From assembly GCA_022605955.1 (NCBI GenBank), contig JAKCOZ010000003.1, forward strand, positions 51,274,179 through 51,338,178: a DNA stretch of 64,000 nucleotides, in the 5' to 3' direction. The stretch comes from Rallus limicola (Eukaryota > Chordata > Aves > Gruiformes > Rallidae). Position numbers and translations under genes: made by a program. Numbering within the stretch: position 1 is the stretch's first letter; every line of letters starts with the position of its first letter. Below the pieces are notes generated by a model. The model had not been told where the DNA came from. It saw nothing but the letters and a program-made list of their open reading frames with translations, and did no database searches. Shown piece by piece: positions 24,291 through 35,680 of the stretch.

Positions 24291-26636
24291 TTCTCAGGTA
24301 TGTGTAACATATTGACAGGAACTATCGAAAACCAAGGAGAAATTAATAATATCTTCTTCAGAGCAGACTCTGACTTGTGAATATGAAATAGAAGCTCATT
24401 AAGTGAGAACTATCTATGCCTATCCCAAGCAAAGAGAGTGGAAAAAACCACCAACAGTCTGGAATTGAGATTATCATAAATGCATCACACAAGGAGATAA
24501 AGCTATATTGCACAGCCAGCCTTAATTTTGTCATTTTGGAATGCTTCACACATATGAAGAGTGCTTTCTGTTGGACGTTTTGTGCAGTTTGATATTGTAA
24601 AGCTGCCTACATATGTATTTGTACAGTCTGGTGTGGAAAAATTAAAGGCCATGAAAACTCTGGATTGCCGTACAGCTTTATCTTCACAGAGAATGAATCT
24701 TGTCCACGGTGATGGGCATGTAATGACTATTTTGCACTCAAGTGTCACATGAGATAGTGTTCTGATACCTCTGTTCTAGAAGGTCATGTCAGGGCAAGAC
24801 CAGTTTCTCCAGTTCTTCTGCCCAGCACTGACATTCCTCTTTGATGTTGTCTGCAAAAGACCAGGTGCTATTGCTGAGTTTGATCTACCTGAACTAGTTC
24901 TGCCCACACCTCAACTTGCATTGAAAAAGTGGAGTCCAAAGGAAAAAGGCTTGTCCAAGACCTAACACCCTTAATCTGTTCTTCCTCAGGCTGGACATAT
25001 ATGGACACACTCAGGACAGGACCATAAGGACTTAGATGAAAAGGGCTGAAGAAAGTTATCTCAGGCTTACTTTCACAGCACAGTGTCTTCCTCCAGTGGA
25101 AGATGCCCGCAGAGACAAGGCACAGGCAGATTTCATCGTGACACAGGAAGAATGAAATAGTCCACTCCATTGCCTTGGGGTCTGAACTTTCATCAGGCCA
25201 CATCGACTTGATTTTCCTGGAAAATGTCCCTCAGAAGGTCACAGTGAAATCAAGTGAAGCATAAAGGCCAGAACAGCCCTGCCTTCATTCTGGTACAAAC
25301 CCCAGCACTGCCTTGGGGAGCTGCTTGCTCCTGCGCAGGCACCAGTATTTTTCAACTCATAACGCACTTCACATGCAGGTCAAGCCGATCTGCCTCAGTG
25401 TCTGCACTGAGTGCCCACGAGCATTGTGCTGTCTGGCAAGGCTGGGGCAGGTGTGCTGGTAGTCCTTCAAATCTTTCATGCCCTCCCTCCAGCGATGCCC
25501 TGCCACGCTCAGCTGGGAGAGCAGCTCAAACATTTTACATATATTTTTCCTTCCCCTTCACAACTTCATATATGTAAAGAGAAGGATAATAAAAGAAAGA
25601 GAAAAGAATGATTAAAGAATATCTGCACTCCATGAATATATAACATGGTGGAATCAAAATGCTGACTGATGTCCTCTGCTAGGCATTTTTTCATGTCACA
25701 ATTCAGATTATTATTTTTTTGCCCACTGTTATGCCTCATCACCCCTTGCAATCTGCTTTCTGTTCAGGCAGTATTTCTAGGCAAATCCCAGAGAATTCTG
25801 AAGCTTCCGTTTTCTTTCTTTCACTCTTTCCTGCAAAAGTAGAAAATACTCTTATCTTCCTTGCTAATCCTCTAGTGCCTGATGTCACACTAATAACAAA
25901 GTACAAGAAGAGGCTCTTCTCAGAATACGCTCTTTAAAAAGTGTACAGGAGGAATATAGACAAAAGAAAAACACAGAGTTGGCACATCTTCATCACGGAA
26001 CACTTTGTTATGAAGCTTTAAAGAGATCTTGAAGAGACCCTCTATATTAATCATACTGTTTGCAGCTCAATCTGTACACCCCAGATAGGATTGTTGACTT
26101 GTTATCACTTTTTTCAGTGTTACAGAGTAATGTATTTTTTGTCCTGTGGAAACTTAATGTCCTTCCTTCACACAGTTCTGCCTTCTTTTGTGGTGGTACT
26201 TGCACAATGAGAAATTATTTCATCCTTCATATGTTACAACATTCCAAATAACACATAGCTCTTCTGCTTCTTCTTGTTGGCTTGAGTGGCACAAGGACTT
26301 TTCTGACCTTACCAGCCTGGCAAACTTCTGCGGTGCAATTTCAAAGGGTTATTTTGATCCTTAGCAAGGTGCGAGCCATTGGAAAAAATGCTCCCTCTAA
26401 CGTAACTGGTCTTAAAGTGTAATTTAGTCTCCAATTGGGATCCTATTTTAATTTCTGTATGAATATTCTGGGAACACTGAAGGCCACAGCAGTGATAACT
26501 AATAGTTGTAGAAACCGTACACAGTAAAAAAAACCTCAACCCAACAAACAGCTGACACAGGGGAAACATCAGGTTTTCCTCATTGTCACTGTGTGTTGTG
26601 AAAGAAGTTGCAGGCAGTGATGTTTAGGACCATCAG

Positions 26637-26720
26637 TCCTAACTCAGGCTTTCAAAGTATCAACATCGGGCATTTTAAGGTGACATTTTATCTCTGCCTG
26701 TTTTCTTTTATACAATCTTA
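26637..26720 (+). repeat. Dispersed direct repeat, copy 1
   Basis: 84 bases beginning TCCTAACTCAGGCTTTCAAAG and ending TATACAATCTTA match the copy at 27,566-27,648 at roughly 85 percent of positions by eye. The family is not recognised; the two copies are about 930 bases apart in the same orientation. Confidence 0.75.
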
Positions 26721-27565
26721 TCGGCCAGGCATCACTCTTGGCATTCAGGAAGTAGATTTGCAGAGTATGCAAGTCTTTTACAGAGGATAATTTTTCTTTT
26801 GGCAGCTGCTTTCCTTGGTGTCTCAGTACATCCCAAGCCCTGCCCTCTACTGCTGACAGCCGGTCCAACATCATATGCTGACAATACATGTTATTGTTTG
26901 AAAAGCACCCAGCACAACGAAGCCCTAATTCAGACTGGAGCTCTGGCACAGCAGTAAAATCAGTATTTGTAATTCACTGTGAATCTGCTTTCCCAATAGT
27001 ATATTGGGAAGAGTTATCCAATGACTCTTACACTTACATCTAAGCACTCACAATAAATATTTTCAGGTATGAGTCCCCATGTTGTGGTAGATTCAACCTA
27101 ATTTACTTTACCTGTTTGAATTGGGGAGGGAAATACAGTGGTGCTGCCCATGTGCCCTGCTGCTGTTTCTCCAAGCCGGGTCCCCCCTTCTGCTTTCCAG
27201 ATAAGGTGCTTTCAGCAGTAACATCAGAAAGAGTATAGAAAATCAGCATCCATGTTGCATTTTAAGCAATTGAGAAAATATGACAAAGAGGAGGGAATGA
27301 AAAGATGGCCCTGAGTGGAGAGACTTGAATATCAAGGGTGTGTTTTGAATTACAGAGCAGACCTGAGAAGAGACCAAATCCTGTCAGAGGTGCCTAACAC
27401 CAGCACTCTGAATATTGCTTCTCAGAGGTAGTTTATCATTCCATTATCTTCCCTTTGGGTGCACTAAATCAAACCAGAGATGTATTCTACAGTATTTTGG
27501 CTGAGCCAGTCTCCTAGACGTGAAGGGCCTCTAGTGGCTGATGGTCTCATTATATCAAAAATAAC

Positions 27566-27648
27566 TCCTAGCTCAGGCTTTCAAAGCATTGACATCAGGC
27601 ATTTTAAGGTGACATTTTCTTTCTCCTATTGTCTTTTATACAGTCTTA
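27566..27648 (+). repeat. Dispersed direct repeat, copy 2
   Basis: Partner of the segment at 26,637. The best-conserved core is CATTTTAAGGTGACATTTT preceded by CTCAGGCTTTCAAAG. Neither copy has a CR1 tail. It may be part of an old unlisted transposable element or a local duplication. Confidence 0.75.
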
Positions 27649-30639
27649 ATGAACAAAGAAGTCTTTGGCAGAAGGATACTAAATGCAGGATGCTGATGCT
27701 GTTTCACATGTGATAGAGTGAATGATCTGGAAGGTCAGAGACTGAGTCACACCACTTCGGTATTTTTTATGCATGGGTGTGCCTTATACAGTACTCCTGT
27801 ATCCTTGACATCCCCCATCTGCACTGGAGTTAGAAGACCTTACTTTTCAGAAATATCAAAAAAATGTGTGGGTTTTTTTTTCTTCCCCAACAGCTGACAG
27901 ATGCCTAATTGATTTAGCTTGTGAGAGAGAGGGTAAGAGGTGGTTTAATTGCACTGCAGACATGGCTAACAGAGAGCTGATGGTAGCACATTATTTCAGT
28001 TCAGCAGAGAAAGGCAAGATGTAAGAAGTTTGAAGCTGATGTCAGCAAAGTTAAGACTGGAAATAATGTGGGATTAACTGGAAGAACATTTAAAGAGATA
28101 ACAAAGTGGAAAAAATTTAAAGTGTGCAAAAGATGCGTCCGCACTGGTTGACTTGGAAAAAACCTAAGTCCAGTAGGACAACAAAAGTAGTTAGGGCTAA
28201 ATGAAATATCACTAGGCAAAATTTTCTGATCTATATTTTTAGTATGGAAGAGACTAAATGACCTTTTCGGGCTCAGAAAAAGATTTCAATGTTCACTATC
28301 TGAGATATGAGATCATTGGTAGGAAGGTAGGAAGAAAATAGGAAAAATAGAAAACACAGTGGAGACAAGCATCAGGGAACTAGCAAAACACAACAAGCAG
28401 GTAAGCCATAGGCTTACTTGTCTGAGAAAGGCTTCGACAGGTGAACTGTCATTACTGGAGGGCAGACAGTGTACATGAAGGGACAACATTCGCTTCACTT
28501 CAAGACAGCCCCTAGAATTAATTGTCCCAAGACAGAGAAGTCAACAAGTCTGATTTAAATGCCTTTGTAGGTTAAGGTGTAGAAGTACAGCTCATCTCTA
28601 ACCACTATTGTTGACATGGGAAGTCAGCATGGAATCTCATGCATGATGAACTTGGCAACCGCTATGGGGCAGCAGTTGGACAAGGCAGCCAAAAAGCATG
28701 CAAAGAAACCATATCCAAGAAGAAAACAGTACTGAGTAACCAAGTTCTTTCAGGCTAACCTGGGTTTAAATGTTCCTCCAGTTGCAAAAGTTCCTTTAGT
28801 TAAAATGTCAAGCTAATTTTAACTGTTAGTTCCTGTTTCTGATCAAATGTTTTGGTCAGGCTGTTTCAGGACTGCTCTTTCCTTTTTAAAAAGAGCCAGA
28901 ATCTTGCTGAATACAGTAACTGTTAATAAAAGCCAGTATATGGTCGCAGATGAATAAAGAACAATGGTAGCCAAGATGTGAAATCCTGAAGGTTTCAGTA
29001 CAATTCCCTTATTCACAAACACAGCTACTTTTGAAAAAAACAGGTTAATGTTCCAAAAGGTGTTTGGTAAGACTAAATGCATGATCAGAGACATTGAGGA
29101 CTCACCTGGCTGGCTGTGTTTAGAGTACAAACATGAAGGATAGGTATGTATGTGCATATTTTAATAAATGGTGGTTTTCCCCTCCGGAAGCTGTTTGTCC
29201 TGACACTTTTGTCATTTCAGCTTAGATTTTTTTGTACTTATCTCTGTATGTCTGCTGAATTAACAGTGTCATCTATGGAAATCAAATTACTATCATGGAT
29301 CATAGTAGGAGTGACAGTTATTGGCAGGGGATGGGGGAGATAATAACCCTCTACCTATTTCTGGTATTTTAAATGGCTGATGGCTGCTAAGTGCTCTATT
29401 CCAGCAAGTCACTCTTGGCTATTTTAATCACCTGCAAAGAGAAGGAATAGTGTGTCCTGTAACAGTCCACTTTCAGGGGAATTGACAATGAACCTTTAAA
29501 TTGATTTAAGAACAAACCAGAGAGCTATCTGGTACCCTCACCCTGTAGGTCACTGTCAGTCCTGGCTAGCAGAGGGTAGCAAGCTGACTTTATAAGCTGG
29601 CATAAAACACATCTTTATCTACAAGGGATTGGTCTGTGGATTAATATTATTCTTCTAAAATGGGAATTCAGGTTACAGCTGTTCATATCCTTAGTTGTGA
29701 TTATCAGGGAGGCTGAAGGGTAAGTCAGTATTGCAGAAGTAGGTAAACTAGAAAACACCAAATGGACCTGCAGCTAAATCTTTGCAAGAGAGCTAACTAA
29801 GCTAGGCATGGGCTTTGGCATGGGGGTGGGTTCTGGCCCCCAGTACGTAAGTATGAGAGTGCTCCCCAGCACAACCAGGCTGCAACCCTGAGGGAGTGCC
29901 CAGGCACAACCTCGGGTATGGAATAGGACCTGGACCCTTCACAAAAGAACTTATACAGGAGGCCGTGTGGCTTCACTGGTGGGATGGGATTTTTGCCATG
30001 TAAAGATCACATCTAAATGCCAGAGGCGATTTCCATATTTGTCTGTGGAACGTCATCAGAGACACAGCCAGCTGTGTGTCTGCCTCTTCCTTGCCCTCAG
30101 GACTGCTCAGGGTTACCCCCTGCTGTCAATTCTCTACCACTTGCCACTGTTGCCCTAATGGGAAAAGAAAAAGTTATGAATGAGGACTTATTTTCCCTCA
30201 GATTCTATTAATGAACGTATCAGCTATGAAAATTGTGCAAGGTGTTTCCCATCCTCTTCCCGACCTCACAGACAAAAAAAAAAAACACCACCCTATTCCC
30301 GCCCTAAAAATACAAAGAAAATATAACCCAACATAAAACAATGATTGGACTGAATCAACTGAAAAAATAGGATCCAATAAGTGAAGAGAAAGCAGTAACT
30401 TCCACACATGGAAATAGGAGCAATCAAGAGCACAGGCTTACAAAATGGAACAACTAACCCTGCTGTTATGTTGTGAGTATCCAGAGCATCAAATGATTAA
30501 CACCACTGTACAAAAAAGTAATATTTAGAAAAATGGGATCAGCTAAAATATGAAATGTAGAGCACAGTTATGAAGACATACCACACAGTCCTCTAACTGC
30601 ATGCAAAACTTGGAAACTTTGGTTGCATTCCTAACACGA

Positions 30640-31010
30640 TGACCCTGCTTCTGGAAATATATGGGCAAATTGGAAAGTATCCACAGGAGTGCAGACAGGA
30701 AATACCAGCAGAGGTCTAGAAATCATGTGAGGAGAGACAAAAATAATTGGGTTCATTTAACCAAGAAGAGACCAGGAGGCAATACATTCTTCAAATATCT
30801 GAGGAAGAAAGTATGAAATTCTTTTATATATTCACCAGAAATGGCGTTGGGAATGATGAGCTCATACTGCAGCAAAGTTTCAGCTACAAGGCAAGCTTTA
30901 GTGGAGAGGCTAGTTAAGCATTAGGAATATTTGTCTGTGAATAGACTGGACAGTAACCTGCAAGGAACAGTCTTGTTCCACTTCCTAATTGCAACTGGTT
31001 CTAGTTCAGT
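30640..31010 (+). mobile_element. Ancient CR1-like fragment
   Basis: Heavily diverged plus-strand text still follows the CR1 ORF2 C-terminal and 3' order: GGTCTAGAAATCATGTGAGGAGAGAC, then an ACCAAGAAGAGACCAGGAGG block, then TTCTTCAAATATCTGAGGAAG. The last part resembles the AGGAATATTTGTCTGTGAATAGACTGGACAG region. Similarity is lower than in the other copies and no tail is preserved, so it is probably a much older insertion. Confidence 0.55.
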
Positions 31011-32731
31011 GTTACCACCTAGAGCTCTGCCACAAACCCGAGTTTGAAATGGGCCCTACAGATGGGGCTGTGAATGCACATACACCAAGTATGGTACTAT
31101 TTGCTTTCTTCAACCTTTGTTTCACCCTTAGGAACTATTACAGCTTTCCATAACCTAGACCAGTGAAAAAGATGTGTCCACTTTATTTCTCAGGAGCATA
31201 GCTCAGCTGCCAAGGCTGGAAAGGAAGAGTTGCTAAGTGTTCAAACAGGATGGCTCATCACAGAGTGATGAAGGGTGCTGTGAAAGATGAGAAGTAATTG
31301 ATTATCATTTCAGTTCTATTCATCACTTAAATGCCCATTTCGGTGATTTTCTTGCTACACACACATTTGCTAGAACCAGAAAATGAAGCTGTGGATGTTT
31401 ATTTATTGATCTTGCATTAGGACGTGAGGAGAAAAGGATATAATTTCACGCTAGCTTTGGGTTTTCAGCCACTTTTTAAAAAACAGATTTTTAATTTCCT
31501 CCCTCACCCCTATTTTCCTATGCTGCTTTATTCTTTAGCGTCACAGTCTCTTGCTGAAATGAGATGTTTTCCTCAGTGCTGTTTGCACTTGATCTTAGAG
31601 CTTGGAAACTCTGCTCATTGAAGTGAATCTTTATCATTGTCAAGTTTTTTTATGCTTTAAGAAACTCACTCTATTTTTCCCATACCATGAAGGAAGGCAG
31701 ACACAAATGAACAATTGAGGCCACATGGCTGAGGTACATCCTCTAAGATAAAGGGAGATGAAATTATAGTTTTATAAAACTATATCATAGTTTTATATAG
31801 GCTATGAAATCTGTCCTTGTCATAATTTAAATCAGAGGCCCTTTGTCACTTTGTTAAAAACTGAGGAAAAGAAAACACAGTTGGGCAATCTCCAAATGTT
31901 CTATTGAAATACCTCTCCAGCACAAGCAAGTAACACCTGTTTGCCCAGTATTTCTCTGTATTCTTAAGATGAGGAAATTAAAAACCTTATTTATGTCCTT
32001 CAGCAGTAGAATAAATACATACCATCTGTAGATGTAAATGTGGGTGACCCTGAGGAATATGCAAACTTCAGGGTGAATTAATGGAAGCTCATTTTAATAT
32101 CACTGGCTCTTCTCTATATACCAAGCAAAACCAAAGAACATAAATGGCATACTTACCTTGCCCACTATTTACAAAAGTGGTCCTGCAAGGTGTCAGAGTT
32201 TATTTAGACATCAGAGATTGGGGCAAAGGGGTCATGCTCTTCACCAGGGAGCTACAGTTGTTACTCCAAATGCCAGGCAACAAAAGCAAACCTAAATCTG
32301 GTGTGGAATCTGGGTCACTGCTGGGTGTAGTAAAAGCAAAATAAAAATCCTAAAGGAAATAAACCCCCTGAATATTTCATTTTCTCTAATTGTGCTTCAG
32401 CATAGTTGCCAATGACTTCAAAGTAATTGGAGACTTGGAAGCTAATTCTGAATAAACAACTAAGCAAGCCACAGATCATTTCTTCAGGAGTCCAACTTCT
32501 ATGAGCAAAGTTACCAATTCATCTGTGTATGGAGTTTCTCCCGTAGGGAGCTTGTCCATGCAAATAAAGCTCAGACATGTTTACAACAACTAGCAAAGTT
32601 CATTAAGGAGATAAAAAACCTTTTTTCTTAAGAGCTACGGATAAGGCTGCTAAGTGTATAGCCCAGGGGTACAGTGTCAGAAAAGAGGTCTGGGTTTTGC
32701 ACCCTGTGTGTTTTACCGGGAAGGCCAGAGA
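31011..32731. other. Intergenic noncoding DNA with a 20-bp palindrome
   Basis: No gene recognised. A perfect 20-base palindrome, TATAGTTTTATAAAACTATA, lies at 31,765-31,784 and is followed by a partial repeat of the same words (CATAGTTTTATATAG). Confidence 0.5.
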
Positions 32732-33064
32732 CAGAATCTCAGAATCTCGGAATCACAAGGTTGGAAAAGACCTTTCAGATCAAGTCCAACTGTTCCCGTC
32801 TTATGCTAAACCATATCGCTAAGTACCTCATCTACCCTTTTTTTAAACATATCCAGGGAAGGTGACTCAACCCCCTCCCTGGGCAGCCTATTCCAGGCCC
32901 TGACAACTCTTTCAGTAAAAAATTTTTTCCTAACATCCGAACTGAACCTGCCCTGGAGCAGCTTTGTGCCATTTCCCCTTGTTCTATCTCCTGTCCCCTG
33001 GCTGAAGAGACCATCACCTTATGATTTGCTCTCCAGCCCCTTCACCATCCTGGCTGCCCTTCTC
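32732..33064 (-). mobile_element. CR1 LINE, minus strand, 3' part (split by an LTR)
   Basis: It begins with the reverse-complemented tail (CAGAATCTCAGAATCTCGGAATCAC) and continues through GGTTGGAAAAGACCTTTCAGATC and CCCTCCCTGGGCAGCCTATTCC. The element is interrupted at CTTCTC by an LTR insertion and resumes, in the same orientation and at the expected point of the CR1 sequence, at 33,463. Confidence 0.9.
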
Positions 33065-33462
33065 TGTGGCATGGGGCTTGAAAGACAAAGCCTCAAGCAC
33101 TGCTATGTTAACAGATGACACGATGGAGCCTTTAGGCCATAAACCATGGCATGTGGCAAGATTGTAATAAACAAAGTTCCAGGCCCCCTGCCAGGGCAGG
33201 CTCCAGAAAAAGCCTCTTCCTTTAGATAAGGTATGCCTGCTGTCTGGCAAGGTCTTAAAAGTTGTATTTTCATGATAAGATAAAGTTGCTGGCATGACAG
33301 TAGACCACTGACCAATCAGATGCAGCCCCACAAGCAGTGTATGTATGAAAGGACCAATCTGTTTAAAGCATGTAGTCTTCTGAGCATGGTTAAAGGAATG
33401 ATTTTATACAATAAATTGACTTTTGCTTGCATCAAGCTGTGTCTCATCTCTCCGTTGTGACA
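33065..33462 (+). mobile_element. Solo LTR of an endogenous retrovirus
   Basis: A 398-base unit starts TGTGGCATGG, ends GTTGTGACA, and is flanked by an exact 6-base target duplication, CTTCTC, at 33,059-33,064 and 33,463-33,468. The flanks join to give an uninterrupted CR1 sequence, which proves insertion. A poly(A) signal, AATAAA, at 33,410-33,415 lies 47 bases from the end and sets the orientation; the U3/R text upstream includes GACCAATCAGATGCAG. There is no internal gag, pol or env sequence, so it is a solo LTR left by recombination between two LTRs. A 6-base duplication is typical of class II (ERVK-like/alpharetrovirus-like) elements; that class assignment is inferred. Confidence 0.88.
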
Positions 33463-33672
33463 CTTCTCTATACTCACTCAAGGACCTCAATGTCCTTCTT
33501 ATAGTGAGGGGCCCAGAACTGGACACAGTACTTGAGGTGTGACCTCACCAATGCTGAGTACAGGGGCACAATCACCTCCCCAGACCTACTGGCCACACTA
33601 TTTTTGATACCAGCCAGGATGCCACTAGCTTTCCTGGCCACCTGGGCACACTGCTGGCTCATATTCAGCCTT
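33463..33672 (-). mobile_element. CR1 LINE, minus strand, 5' remainder after LTR
   Basis: This is the continuation of the CR1 at 32,732. On the minus strand it encodes decayed ORF2 text including [20 protein letters not shown] and [20 protein letters not shown], the usual CR1 C-terminal region. It stops abruptly near 33,672, where a second CR1 in the opposite orientation begins. Confidence 0.88.
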
Positions 33673-33674
33673 CC

Positions 33675-33978
33675 GGTATCTGAAGAGGCCTATGGAAAGG
33701 ATAGAGAGGGACTGTTTATGAGGGTATGGAGTGGTAAGGCAAGGGGTAATGGCTTTAAGCTGAAGGAGGATACATTTATATTAGACTTTAGGAAGAAATT
33801 CTTCCCTGTGAGGGTGGTGAGGCCCTGGCACAGGCTGCCCAGAGAAGCTGTGGCTGCCCCCTCCCTGGCAGTGTTCAAGGTCAGGCTGGATGGGGCTTTG
33901 GGCAGCCTGGTCTAGTGGAGGGTGTCCCTGCCCATGGTAGAGGATTGGTACTAGATGACCATTGAGGTCCCCTCTTTT
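33675..33978 (+). mobile_element. CR1 LINE, 3' fragment, plus strand
   Basis: Plus-strand text runs from the ARGNGFKLKED-like block through LDFRKKFFPVRVVRPWHRLP and AVAAPSLAVFKVRLDGALG to the 3' end (GGAGGGTGTCCCTGCCCATGG, GAGGTCCCCTC). Its 5' truncation point abuts the truncated 5' end of the minus-strand CR1. The 3' wording differs from that neighbour, so these are two insertions rather than one inverted element. Confidence 0.88.
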
Positions 33979-34954
33979 GTTAGACACTGACCCTCCTTGG
34001 TCACATATGTTCTGATCTACTTGCAACGTCAAAATCTCTCCTCTCTATCAAATAAACCCTAAGCCTCTCATACGAACTTTAAGAAGCAGATCTTAATTCT
34101 AATTATTCTAGGAAGCATGATTTCATATATGGATTGCTAAGTCTAAGTCACCCATACCTGGATAAAGTATGAGGTATACTTCAGCATAATTTTGGGCAAT
34201 TTTAAGATGGATACCCAGGAGCTAGATTGGGTTTCATGGGGAGAAATTTTTGAGGAGATAATTTTCTACCCGATATCTCTTTCATATTCAGCTCTGATTT
34301 TCAGGTAAAGGGAAATATGCATTGGACAAGATGTTTTAAATACGAGCTTCTCAGAAGAGAAGTGAGCTCATTTTGATGATGCCTGCTGGCAACCAGGAAA
34401 GAGAACTGTTGAAGCCTATGAAAAGTCCAGACAAATGGACATAGATCTCAGACTGGGAGGCAATCTTCTTTTCACAGCTTACAGCAGCTAGAATACAAAT
34501 GAGTTCTGGTCCTGAAGTCAGTTACTGTAAATCCCATTCAGACCCATAACATACCTTTGTTTTATTTTTTGCATTTTGTACACAAGATATTGCCAAGAGA
34601 TTAAAATACAAACCAGGAGATGTAAACAGTACTATTTGATGACATTTCCACAATTGGCAAACAAGAAATAAAAAATATTTTCCTTGCTTCATAAGAGTTA
34701 ACAAGAAGGCTTCATTAAGGTGCATGGAGGTTCTCATCACAACCTAGAGCAATAGGGTGAAGGAGTCCTGAACAAGGCAGAAGGGAAGCATTCCAGTGAA
34801 AAAAGAAGAAATGTCAAGCCACTGCAGTTTCCTCCCTGCAAATTTGAGCTGGTGCAAAGGAATTGAATCAACATGGACATTACTCCTAAAGTAGTGAGCA
34901 AGATAAGACTCCTCATTTGAGTAAAAGCTGTCCAAAGTCACAGCTATTACTACC
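33979..34954. other. Intergenic noncoding DNA
   Basis: Nothing recognised between two CR1 copies. Confidence 0.5.
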
Positions 34955-35680
34955 CTCCAGAGGCTCCTGGACAAGCTCAAGAAGTGGGCCCACATGAACC
35001 TCATGAGGTCCAGCAAAGCAAGGTCCTGCAGATGGATTGAGGCAGCCCCTGGTATCAATTGGGTTGAGTGATAAAGGGATTGAGAGCAACCCTGAGGAGA
35101 ATGACTCCAGGGTGTTTGTGGACAAGAAGCTTAAAATGACACATCAATGTGCACTTTTAACCCAGAAACTCTCCATGCCCTGGACTGCATTAAAGAAGTG
35201 TGATCAGCAGGTTGAGGGACGTGATTCTGCCCGTCTACTCTGCTCTCATGAGAACCCATCTAAAGTACTGCATCCAGCTTTGGGGTCTTCAGTGCAAGAA
35301 AGAGTTTTTGAAGTGAGTCCAGAGGAGGGCCACAAAGATGATGAGAGGAATGGAGCACTGCAGGAGGTGGGAATAGACTTTTTTGAAAGTCCTGTTGCAA
35401 CAGGACATGAAGTAATGGTTTTAAACCATTTAAACCCCAAAAGAGAGTAGAGTCAGATTACATATTAGAAAAGTAATTTTTTACAGTGAGGGTGAGGAAA
35501 CACTGCAACAGATTGCCCAGAGAGGCTGTAGATGCTCCATCACTGGAAACATTCAATGTCAGGCTGGGTGGGGCTTTGGGCAACCTGATCTAGTGGAGGG
35601 TGTCCCTGACTCTGGCAGCATGCTTGTACTAGATGGCCTTTAAAGGTCCCTTCCAACACAAACCCTTCTATGACTGTCAC
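34955..35680 (+). mobile_element. CR1 LINE, 3' fragment, plus strand
   Basis: It starts in ORF2 text (GGACAAGCTCAAGAAGTGGG, then the GAGAGCAACCCTGAGGAGAA block) and runs through the C-terminal block to TCACTGGAAACATTCAATGTCAGGCTGGG and the end AGGTCCCTTCCAACACAAACC. The GATTGAGAGCAACCC wording differs from the 60-kb copy, pointing to another subfamily. Frames are broken throughout. Confidence 0.87.

Larger units (their letters stand above)
23599..30639. other. Intergenic noncoding DNA
   Basis: A long stretch with no supported gene. It includes a T/G-rich low-complexity segment (24,190-24,290), a dispersed 84-base repeat pair (26,637 and 27,566), and a weak CR1-end-like line near 28,245 (GAGACTAAATGACCTTTTCG) too short to annotate. 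No RNA gene or exon-like block was recognised. Confidence 0.45.
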
